DNA of 16,520 bases from an uncultured Rhodoplanes sp. (GTDB lineage: Bacteria; Pseudomonadota; Alphaproteobacteria; Rhizobiales; Xanthobacteraceae): positions 1 to 16,520 of the forward strand of contig CAKZHN010000514.1 in the NCBI GenBank assembly GCA_936924235.1, in the 5' to 3' direction. Positions within the stretch are counted from its first letter, which is position 1. The number at the start of each line of letters is the position of its first letter. The notes under the pieces are model-generated. The model did not search any database and had not been told where the DNA came from. It worked only from the letters and a program-made list of their open reading frames with translations. The position numbers and the translations under genes are program-made. This document shows positions 1-6,851 of this stretch, piece after piece.

Positions 1-28
1 CCGTAACTCCACTTGCGGGGGCAAGGGC

Positions 29-3000
29 GTGGTGAGTGAGACGAAGTCTCCGCTCGATTATCTGAGCGACCCGAGGCTTGCGCTGTACGCGACCGGCGCC
101 GTGCCAGTATGGCTGTGGAGCGCCGACGCCACGCATATCCTGTGGGGCAATACGGCCGCGGCCGCGATCTTCAACGCAGCGTCGCCTGCGGCGCTGCAAG
201 GTCACACCATCGATCCCAAGGGCTCGGCGGCGCTGCAGATCGCGCGGCTCGCCGGAACGCTGCCACACGGCTCCGCGCCGCGGCTCGAACGGCTGCGCGG
301 CTTCGGCGGCAAGTTCGGCGGCGCGCTGCTCTGCAACTGCGTGCGCATCATGATGGCCGACCGCGTGCCGGCGATCCTCGTGGTCAGCACCGAGGCCGTG
401 GGGTCCAAGCTGCCGCTCGGCGAGCAGGCCAGGCGGCTGCTCGCCGGCACCGAAACCGCCGCCGCGATGTTTGCCGCCGACGGCGCACTGCTTTACGCGA
501 CGCCGGCCGCGGGCGCGCTGCTCGGCCGCAACACCTCGCTCACCGCGCTGAAAGCGATGCCGCTCGCCGACAAGGCGTTTGCGGCGGGCCGCGCCGAAGG
601 CGCGATCGAAGGCGCCGACATCACGCTGCAACGCATCGGCGCCGACACCGCCACGCTGCTGCTCGCGACGCTCGTGCCGCGCGAGACGATCGCGGCGCCG
701 GTTGCGCCACAGGTCGTCGCCGAGCCGCCGAAGGTCGAAGCGCCGGTCGCGCCGCTTGCGCCTCAGCCTGCACCGCCGCCTGCGCCGCAATTGCAGCCGG
801 AGATGCCGCCGGTCCGCCAGGACACGCTGCTGGCGCCGCCGCCCGCACCGACGGTGCCGGCCGCGGCCATCCTCGCCGAGCCCATCATCCCCGCCGCACC
901 CAGCGTCGCCGCGCCCGTTGTCGCCGAGCCGATGCCCGCCGTGGCGGCGCCGGTCGTGAGCGAACGCCGCGCGCCACTGCGCTTCGTCTGGCAGATGGAT
1001 GCCGGCGGCGGCTTCTCGATTTCGTCCGACGAATTCCTTGCGCTGATCGGCAAGGGCCCGGCCGCCGTGCTGGGCCGGCCGTGGAGCGAGATCGCGTCCG
1101 CGCTGAAGCTCGATCCGCGCCGCTTGGTCGAGCGCGCGCTCGCCTCGCGCGACACCTGGTCGGGCATCACGGTGGCGTTCCCGGTCGAGGGCAGCCCCGC
1201 CCGCGTCGATGCGGAGCTGTCCGGCCTGCCGGTGTTCGACCGCGACCGCAATCTGCGCGGCTATCGCGGCTTCGGCATCTGCCGCAACGTGGCGCAGATC
1301 AACGACCTGATGCAGGCGCGCGCCACCGCAACGGCGGCCGCGCCCGTGGCGGCCAGCGACGCCGTCGCGCCGAACGCCGAGCCAAAAATCGAATCCCAAG
1401 TCGAGCCCCAGGTCGAACCCCAGGTCGAACCCCAAATCGAGCCCAGGATCGAGCCGCCGGTGTTCCGCGAGGAGCCGCCCGCGCTGGTGTCCGGGATCGA
1501 GAACGTCGTGCCGTTTCCCTCGTCGGCCCCCGAAGGCCCGCCGGCGCTGTCGCCGGTCGAGCGCAAGGCGTTCAGCGAGCTGGCGAGCCGCCTGACCGCG
1601 CGGCTGCGCGGCCACGAGCGGCCTGCGAGCCCGTCCGAAGCCATCGCGGCTGCGGTGCCCGCCGCCGAAGCGCCGGCCGAGCCGCCGCCGCAGCCGGAGC
1701 CCGTCGCGCGCACGGCCACGGCCAAGGCCGAGCCGCCCGCGGCGACGCAAAGCGACGCGCGTCCCATTCTCGACCGCCTGCCGGTCGGCGTGCTGGTCTA
1801 TCGCCTCGACAAGCTGATCTACGCCAACCGCGCCTTCCTGGAATGGACCGGCTACGGCGAGCTCACCGCGCTGGAAGAGGCCGGCGGCCTCGACGCGCTG
1901 TTCGTCGAGCCCAATCAGGATGAGCCCGCGCCCAACAACGGCGCCAAGGCGCTGACGCTCGCCACCAACAAGGGCGACCAGATGCCGGTGAAGGCGCGGC
2001 TGTTCACCTCGCCGTGGAACGGCGAGTCCGCGCTGGTGCTGATGCTGACCAGCGTCGGTGCCGACGACAACAAGAAGAGTTTCGAAGCGGCGCTGCAGCA
2101 GGCCAAGGCCGAGGCCGGCGAATTGCGCGCCATCCTCGACACCACGGCCGACGGCGTCGTGCTGCTCGACAGCGACGGCCAGGTCGTCTCGATCAACACC
2201 AGCGCCGAAGTGATGTTCGGCTACCAGAGCCGCGAGCTCACCGGCCTGCCGTTTGCGAGCCTGCTCAACCAGGACAGCCAGCGCGTCGCGCAGGAGATGC
2301 TCGACCGCATCAACCGCCAGCCCGAGGGCGAGCCGAACGGCCGCGACGTCATTGGCCGGAGGAGCGGCGGCGCCGAGTTTCCGCTGTTCATCACGCTCGG
2401 CGCGATGCCCGACGGCAACAAGCGCTGCGCCGTGGTGCGCGACCTGACGCTGTGGAAGCAGGCCGAGCGCGAGCTCGTCACCGCCAAGCGCGAGGCCGAG
2501 CGCGCGTCGGGCGTGAAGTCGGACTTCCTCGCCAAGATCAGCCACGAGATCCGCACGCCGCTCAACGCCATGATCGGCTTCTCCGAGGTGATGATGCAGG
2601 AGCGCTTCGGGCCGGTCGGCAACGAGCGCTACAAGCAGTACCTCAAGGACATCCACGCCTCCGGCGGGCACGTGATCTCGCTGCTCAACGATCTGCTCGA
2701 CCTGTCCAAGATCGAGGCCGGCAAGCTCGAGCTCAACTTCGGCGATGTCGACCTCAACGACCTGACCCAGCAATGCGTCGCGATGATGCAGCCGCAGGCC
2801 AACCGCGAGCGCATCATCATCCGCACCTCGCTCCCGAACGACCTGCCGCAGGTCACGGCCGATGCGCGCTCGGTGCGCCAGATCGTGCTGAACCTGCTGT
2901 CCAACTCGATCAAGTTCACCCAGGCCGGCGGCCAGGTGATCGTCTCGACCGCGCTCGACGACCACCGCGACGTGGTGCTGCGCGTGCGCGACACCGGCGC

Positions 3001-3214
3001 CGGCATGAGCGAGCAGGACCTCAACGTCGCCATGGAGCCGTTCCGGCAGCTTGCGACCTCGTCGCGCTGGGGCTCGGGCGGCACCGGGCTGGGCCTGCCG
3101 CTGACCAAGGCGCTGGCCGAAGCGAACCGCGCCCGCTTCAAGATCCGCACCGCCGTCAACGCCGGCACGCTGGTCGAGGTGGCGTTCCCCGGCGGTCGGC
3201 TCGCCGCAGAATAG
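29..3214 (+). CDS. Soluble multi-PAS sensor histidine kinase, PdhS/DivJ/PleC-like
   Basis: A hybrid-free histidine kinase of about 1061 residues that would autophosphorylate on His and pass the phosphate to a receiver protein. PAS-like regions lie at about 12-120, 317-420, 580-676 and 699-815; a weaker one may sit at 135-225. They are separated by Pro/Ala-rich linkers (about 228-312, 430-500, 540-575). The H-box SHEIRTPLNAMIGFSE gives phospho-acceptor His839. The ATPase domain shows the N-box NLLSNSIKF, the G1 motif DTGAGM and the G2 motif GSGGTGLGLP (1015-1024). No transmembrane segment is visible, so it should be cytoplasmic. Length, solubility and the kinase core resemble Brucella PdhS and the DivJ/PleC group that acts on DivK/PleD; that link is inference. 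The start is uncertain: GTG at 29 has no good ribosome site and the frame stays open to the left edge, so the protein may be longer. The reading as a histidine kinase is secure; the exact pathway is not. Confidence 0.9.
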   Translation: MVSETKSPLDYLSDPRLALYATGAVPVWLWSADATHILWGNTAAAAIFNAASPAALQGHTIDPKGSAALQIARLAGTLPHGSAPRLERLRGFGGKFGGALLCNCVRIMMADRVPAILVVSTEAVGSKLPLGEQARRLLAGTETAAAMFAADGALLYATPAAGALLGRNTSLTALKAMPLADKAFAAGRAEGAIEGADITLQRIGADTATLLLATLVPRETIAAPVAPQVVAEPPKVEAPVAPLAPQPAPPPAPQLQPEMPPVRQDTLLAPPPAPTVPAAAILAEPIIPAAPSVAAPVVAEPMPAVAAPVVSERRAPLRFVWQMDAGGGFSISSDEFLALIGKGPAAVLGRPWSEIASALKLDPRRLVERALASRDTWSGITVAFPVEGSPARVDAELSGLPVFDRDRNLRGYRGFGICRNVAQINDLMQARATATAAAPVAASDAVAPNAEPKIESQVEPQVEPQVEPQIEPRIEPPVFREEPPALVSGIENVVPFPSSAPEGPPALSPVERKAFSELASRLTARLRGHERPASPSEAIAAAVPAAEAPAEPPPQPEPVARTATAKAEPPAATQSDARPILDRLPVGVLVYRLDKLIYANRAFLEWTGYGELTALEEAGGLDALFVEPNQDEPAPNNGAKALTLATNKGDQMPVKARLFTSPWNGESALVLMLTSVGADDNKKSFEAALQQAKAEAGELRAILDTTADGVVLLDSDGQVVSINTSAEVMFGYQSRELTGLPFASLLNQDSQRVAQEMLDRINRQPEGEPNGRDVIGRRSGGAEFPLFITLGAMPDGNKRCAVVRDLTLWKQAERELVTAKREAERASGVKSDFLAKISHEIRTPLNAMIGFSEVMMQERFGPVGNERYKQYLKDIHASGGHVISLLNDLLDLSKIEAGKLELNFGDVDLNDLTQQCVAMMQPQANRERIIIRTSLPNDLPQVTADARSVRQIVLNLLSNSIKFTQAGGQVIVSTALDDHRDVVLRVRDTGAGMSEQDLNVAMEPFRQLATSSRWGSGGTGLGLPLTKALAEANRARFKIRTAVNAGTLVEVAFPGGRLAAE
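1388..1459 (+). repeat. 12-bp tandem repeat, six units, coding (V/I)EPQ
   Basis: Six head-to-tail 12-bp units in frame with the kinase gene encode residues 454-477: IESQ, VEPQ, VEPQ, VEPQ, IEPR, IEPP. The middle units are almost identical (GTCGAACCCCAG type) and the end units have drifted. It lies in a Pro/Ala-rich linker between two PAS regions, so unit number could change without breaking a fold. Confidence 0.9.
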
Positions 3215-3256
3215 CATCCCGCCCCTGACCTGACCCGCTGACCCGGCCCGCGCCCC

Positions 3257-3285
3257 CTGGCACGGGCCAGCCACCCGATTATGAT
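3257..3285 (+). promoter_or_regulatory. Putative promoter of the alpha/beta hydrolase gene
   Basis: CTGGCA (3257-3262) and TATGAT (3280-3285) are separated by 17 nt and match the housekeeping -35/-10 consensus at 4/6 and 4/6 positions. Transcription would begin near 3292, about 50 nt before the ATG at 3343. This is prediction from spacing and consensus only. Confidence 0.4.
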
Positions 3286-3299
3286 GCCTGACGTATCCC

Positions 3300-3319
3300 G
3301 CGGCCGGCTCCCCGGCCGC
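3300..3319 (+). promoter_or_regulatory. Perfect 8-bp stem-loop in the hydrolase leader
   Basis: GCGGCCGG (3300-3307), loop CTCC, then CCGGCCGC (3312-3319). It starts a few bases after the predicted transcription start and ends about 11 nt before the GAGGA ribosome-binding site. No T-run follows, so it is not a standard terminator. It could protect the 5' end or modulate translation. Confidence 0.5.
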
Positions 3320-3342
3320 CGCAAGAACCGTGAGGAAACGTC

Positions 3343-4206
3343 ATGCCGGTCGCAAAAGTCCGCGGAGTGAACATCTTCTACCAGGTCATCGGCGAACGCG
3401 GCCCATGGGTCGCGCTGATCACCGGCGGCCGTCGCGGCCATGACGAGTTCGTGCCGCTCGCCACCAAGCTCGCCAAGGCCGGCTATCGCGTGGTGTTGCA
3501 CGACCGCCGCAACACCGGCCGCTCCGACGTGCTGATCGAGGGCGACACCGCCGAGGAGATCCTCTGGCTCGACGACCTGCACGAGCTGCTCAAGCAGCTC
3601 AACGCCGTGCCGAGCTTCATCGGCGGCTCGTCGGCCGGCGCCCGCACGGCGATGCGCTACTACGTGCGCTTCCCCAACGACACCCGCGGGCTGCTGCTGA
3701 TGCGCGTCACCGGCGGCGCGTTCGCGGCCAGCCGCCTGCCGGAGAACTACTACGGCATGTTCATCAAGGCGGCGAAGGACGGCGGCATGGCCGCGGTCTG
3801 CGCCACCGAGCAGTACCAGGAGCGCATCGCCGCCAATCCGGCGACGCGCGACCGGCTGATGGCGATGAAGCCGCAGGACTACATCAAGGTGATGTCGAAC
3901 TGGCAGGACCAGTTCATCGCCTCGACCAAGATGGAGGTGTTCGGCATGACCGACGCCGACCTCGCCTCGATCAAGGTTCCGACCGTGGTCATCCCGGGCA
4001 ACGACCAGACCCACGCCTCGTTCAACGGCAAGCTCGCGGCGAGCAAGATCCCGGGCTCGGTGCTGCACATGCTGCCCATCGAGGACCAGGAGGTTCCGCT
4101 CATCAACTACACCGAATGGGCGCCCTACGAGGACGAGATCGCGCAGACCTTCCTGGAGCTGATGCGCAAGGCCCAGGCGACGGAGCCGCGGGCGGCGGCC
4201 TCCTGA
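3343..4206 (+). CDS. Alpha/beta hydrolase fold protein lacking the usual catalytic His
   Basis: A 287-residue cytoplasmic alpha/beta hydrolase of unknown substrate. The start is well supported: GAGGA sits 8 nt before ATG. The strand-3 region HDRRNTGRSD (oxyanion side) and the nucleophile elbow G95-S-S-A-G99 are clear, giving Ser97 as nucleophile. The acid is probably Asp221 in IPGNDQTH. In most relatives a His follows the last strand, in a motif like GHxP. Here that stretch reads LPIEDQEVPL (244-253) with no His; the nearest are His224 and His242. The protein could therefore use a displaced His, be a weak esterase, or be a non-catalytic member. It stands alone, with its own putative promoter and hairpin leader. 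The fold assignment is firm; the activity is open. Confidence 0.85.
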   Translation: MPVAKVRGVNIFYQVIGERGPWVALITGGRRGHDEFVPLATKLAKAGYRVVLHDRRNTGRSDVLIEGDTAEEILWLDDLHELLKQLNAVPSFIGGSSAGARTAMRYYVRFPNDTRGLLLMRVTGGAFAASRLPENYYGMFIKAAKDGGMAAVCATEQYQERIAANPATRDRLMAMKPQDYIKVMSNWQDQFIASTKMEVFGMTDADLASIKVPTVVIPGNDQTHASFNGKLAASKIPGSVLHMLPIEDQEVPLINYTEWAPYEDEIAQTFLELMRKAQATEPRAAAS

Positions 4207-4275
4207 CGGCAGCAATATTGTACGACGACACACTGTGATGACGCTGACGCAACGCAGGCTGTCAGGTTTCCACGG

Positions 4276-4305
4276 CTGACGTTCATGCCCGAAAGCGGCT
4301 AAGCT
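4276..4305 (+). promoter_or_regulatory. Weak putative promoter of the DUF1194 gene
   Basis: CTGACG (4276-4281) and TAAGCT (4300-4305), 18 nt apart, are loose -35/-10 matches placed just ahead of the leader hairpin at 4308. The match is poor and the call rests mainly on position. Confidence 0.2.
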
Positions 4306-4307
4306 CA

Positions 4308-4332
4308 GGTCCGCCGGTATTTCCGGCGGACC
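4308..4332 (+). promoter_or_regulatory. Perfect 10-bp stem-loop abutting the ribosome-binding site
   Basis: GGTCCGCCGG (4308-4317), loop TATTT, then CCGGCGGACC (4323-4332). The stem ends one base before GTGGAGA (4334-4340), the likely Shine-Dalgarno element for ATG 4343. All ten pairs are perfect and nine are G-C or flanking C-G type. There is no T-run, so a leader element is more likely than a terminator of the upstream gene. Confidence 0.6.
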
Positions 4333-4342
4333 GGTGGAGACC

Positions 4343-5095
4343 ATGCCGATGCCGCGTGCGTTCCGGACGCTGCTGATCGCCCTCGCCGCGATGGCGCTCG
4401 CGCCGCTGGCGCGCGCCGCCGAGCAGGTCGATCTCCTCCTGGTGCTCGCCTCCGACGTCTCGCGCAGCGTCGACCAGGCCAAGTTCCAGCTGCAGCGCGA
4501 GGGCTATGCGGCGGCGATCACCGACAAGCGCGTGCTGGAGGCGATCACGGCCGGCCGCACCCGCCGCATCGCCGTCAGCTTCGTCGAATGGTCCGGCGTG
4601 ACCTCGCAGCGCGTGGTGATCGACTGGACGGTGATCGACAGCCCCGACGCCGCGCGCAAGTTCAGCGACCAGCTGATCGAGCTGCCGCGCTCGTTCGCCG
4701 AGCGCACCTCGATCAGCGGCGGCATCGACTTCGCCATGGCCGTGCTGGCGCGCGCCCCCTATGAGTCGCCCCGCCGCACCATCGACGTGTCCGGCGACGG
4801 CACCAACAATTCCGGCCGCGACGTGGCGCTGGCGCGCGACGAGGCGCTGGCCAAGGGCGTCACCATCAACGGCCTCGTCATCCTGAGCGAGCGGCCGATG
4901 CCGTGGAATCCGGAGCACACCAATCCGCCGGGCGGCCTGGGCGAATATTACAAAACCAACGTGATCGGGGGTCCCGGCGCCTTCGTCGTGGTCGCCGAGG
5001 ATTTCAATTCGTTCGGCCAGGCCATCGTCAAAAAGCTGATCGCCGAGATCGCCGACGCGGGCTCGCCCAGGGGGCTGCTGCCCGGCGGCGGCTAG
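4343..5095 (+). CDS. Exported DUF1194 (von Willebrand A-like) protein
   Basis: A 250-residue protein with a signal peptide: RAFR, then the hydrophobic TLLIALAAMALAPLA, with likely cleavage after ARA near residue 25. The mature part has a von Willebrand A-like fold with a metal-site motif D38-V-S-R-S42, a central SISGGIDFAM segment and DVSGDGTNNSG, all typical of DUF1194 proteins of Hyphomicrobiales. The role is unknown; periplasmic metal-dependent protein binding is the family-level guess. A GTG at 4334 would add three residues, but GGAGA (4336-4340) lies at correct distance before ATG 4343 and would be inside the longer version, so 4343 is chosen. The gene is monocistronic, with a strong hairpin just before its ribosome site. 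Confidence 0.85.
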   Translation: MPMPRAFRTLLIALAAMALAPLARAAEQVDLLLVLASDVSRSVDQAKFQLQREGYAAAITDKRVLEAITAGRTRRIAVSFVEWSGVTSQRVVIDWTVIDSPDAARKFSDQLIELPRSFAERTSISGGIDFAMAVLARAPYESPRRTIDVSGDGTNNSGRDVALARDEALAKGVTINGLVILSERPMPWNPEHTNPPGGLGEYYKTNVIGGPGAFVVVAEDFNSFGQAIVKKLIAEIADAGSPRGLLPGGG

Positions 5096-5112
5096 AACGC
5101 CCGCCCCGAACC

Positions 5113-5146
5113 TTCCCCCCGTCGGGGGAATGCTGCCGATGCGGCA
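5113..5146 (+). terminator. Two adjacent stem-loops after the DUF1194 gene, possible terminator
   Basis: TTCCCCC / GGGGGAA pair around the loop CGTC (5113-5130), and TGCCG / CGGCA pair around ATG (5134-5146). They begin 17 nt after the DUF1194 stop and lie before scoA. No T-tract follows, so factor-independent termination is uncertain. Confidence 0.25.
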
Positions 5147-5280
5147 ACACGCATGGCGATAAGCGTCAAACAATTGCGCTAAAGAACGAGGCCCTGAGGC
5201 TCCGGCCGCTTGATCGCGGTTCGTGGTCCAGGGTACAGAAATTGCATGGTTTTGCGGAACAGTTTGGGAGGTCAGCGTTC

Positions 5281-5988
5281 ATGAAAAAGGTGTACCCCGA
5301 CGCCAAGGCGGCGCTCGCAGGCCTGCTCAAGGACGGCATGCTGATTGCGGCCGGCGGCTTCGGGCTGTGCGGCATCCCGGAGGTGCTGATCGGCGCAATC
5401 CGCGACGCCGGCGTGAAGAACCTCACCATCGTGTCGAACAATGCCGGCGTCGATGGCGCGGGCTTGGGCCTCCTCCTCGACACCAAGCAGGTCAAGAAGA
5501 TGATCTCGTCCTACGTGGGCGAGAACAAGCTGTTCGCCCAGCAGTATCTCGCGGGCGAGCTCGAGATCGAATTCAATCCGCAGGGCACGCTGGCCGAGCG
5601 GCTGCGCGCCGGCGGCGCCGGCATCCCGGCCTTCTTCACCCGCACCGGCGTCGGCACCGACATCGCCAAGGGCAAGGAAGAGCGCGAATTCGACGGTGAG
5701 AAGTACATCATGGAGCGCGGCATCGTCGCCGACCTCTCCATCGTGCACGCCTGGAAAGGCGACACCGAAGGCAACCTCGTCTACCGGAAGACCGCGCGGA
5801 ACTTCAATCCGATGGTCGCGACCGCCAGCAAGAACACCGTCGCCCAGGTGGAAATCCTGGTCGAGCCGGGTCAGATCAATCCCGATCACATCGTCACGCC
5901 GGGCGTGTTCGTGAAGCGCATGATCCACGTTCCCGACGCCGTGAAGCACATCGAACAGCGCACCGTGCGCAAAAAAGTTATGGCTTAA
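5281..5988 (+). CDS. scoA: 3-oxoacid CoA-transferase subunit A
   Basis: The alpha subunit (235 residues) of succinyl-CoA:3-oxoacid CoA-transferase, which moves CoA from succinyl-CoA to acetoacetate or a similar oxoacid in ketone-body, butanoate and polyhydroxybutyrate breakdown. The CoA-transferase family I signature is GGFGLCGIPE (25-34). Also conserved are the NNAGVDGAGLGLLL stretch, SYVGENKLF and GNLVYRKTARNFNP. Length matches the family. The frame is open far upstream, over the DUF1194 gene, but GGGAGGT (5266-5272) lies 8 nt before ATG 5281 and the protein homology starts there, so this start is firm. It is followed after 10 nt by scoB, whose ribosome site overlaps the scoA stop, so the two subunits are made together. 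Confidence 0.95.
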   Translation: MKKVYPDAKAALAGLLKDGMLIAAGGFGLCGIPEVLIGAIRDAGVKNLTIVSNNAGVDGAGLGLLLDTKQVKKMISSYVGENKLFAQQYLAGELEIEFNPQGTLAERLRAGGAGIPAFFTRTGVGTDIAKGKEEREFDGEKYIMERGIVADLSIVHAWKGDTEGNLVYRKTARNFNPMVATASKNTVAQVEILVEPGQINPDHIVTPGVFVKRMIHVPDAVKHIEQRTVRKKVMA

Positions 5989-5998
5989 GGAGGCTGCA

Positions 5999-6664
<666 letters not shown>

Positions 6665-6709
6665 CCTGCCACCTGCGACAAAACCGACCGGCCGCCTGCG
6701 GCAATTAAG

Positions 6710-6732
6710 TCCTGGATTGTAAATCCTGGATT
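6710..6732 (+). repeat. 9-bp direct repeat TCCTGGATT, 14-bp period
   Basis: TCCTGGATT occurs at 6710-6718 and again at 6724-6732 in the scoB/asmA-like intergenic region. The two copies are exact. It may be a protein binding site or chance. Confidence 0.5.
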
Positions 6733-6741
6733 TGCAACACC

Positions 6742-6760
6742 GTGGCCGGGCGCTGGCCAC
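6742..6760 (+). terminator. Stem-loop downstream of scoAB, weak terminator candidate
   Basis: GTGGCC (6742-6747) and GGCCAC (6755-6760) pair around a 7-nt loop, about 80 nt after the scoB stop. GAAAGGG follows instead of a T-run, so this could be a processed 3' end or a DNA site instead. Confidence 0.25.
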
Positions 6761-6765
6761 GAAAG

Positions 6766-6851
6766 GGTCACAGATCGCGGCCAATTTCCCCGCCCTCGGC
6801 CGCGCGCTATAGTGCCCCGGCTTCACCAATGACACGGATCGATCTGTGACC
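6766..6851. repeat. 12-bp perfect inverted repeat flanking the asmA-like promoter and start
   Basis: GGTCACAGATCG (6766-6777) is the exact reverse complement of CGATCTGTGACC (6840-6851). The right arm covers the GTG start codon at 6846. A nested 7-bp pair, CGCGGCC (6776-6782) and GGCCGCG (6798-6804), lies inside. The putative -10 is between the arms. Confidence 0.7.
6785..6813 (+). promoter_or_regulatory. Putative promoter of the asmA-like gene
   Basis: TATAGT (6808-6813) is a good -10 hexamer. TTTCCC, 17 nt upstream (6785-6790), is a poor -35. Transcription would begin near 6820, giving a leader of about 25 nt. The call is based on consensus and spacing only. Confidence 0.35.

Noticed and set aside
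1388..1459. Tandem repeats as a CRISPR array
   Set aside because: Units are 12 bp, contiguous and in frame, with no spacers.
109..1923. A 604-codon plus-strand frame overlapping the kinase
   Set aside because: It is almost all Ala/Arg/Gly, a shifted-frame shadow of the PAS kinase.
2629..4482. A 617-codon open frame on the minus strand across the kinase end and the hydrolase gene
   Set aside because: It runs antisense to two genes with clear domains, has Arg/Ser/Ala-rich low-complexity sequence and matches no family I recognise. Long antisense frames are expected in sequence this GC-rich.
4903..5280. An N-terminal extension of scoA by 126 codons
   Set aside because: It overlaps the DUF1194 coding region and lacks homology. 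A strong GGGAGGT site and the family start agree on 5281.
6829..6849. A six-codon upstream frame (MTRIDL) whose stop overlaps the asmA-like GTG start
   Set aside because: It has no ribosome site and is too short to distinguish from chance. It would matter only if ribosome profiling showed use.
6766..6851. The TCACA/TGTGA halves as a CRP-type site
   Set aside because: The halves are 62 bp apart and in the wrong relative arrangement for a CRP dimer site.
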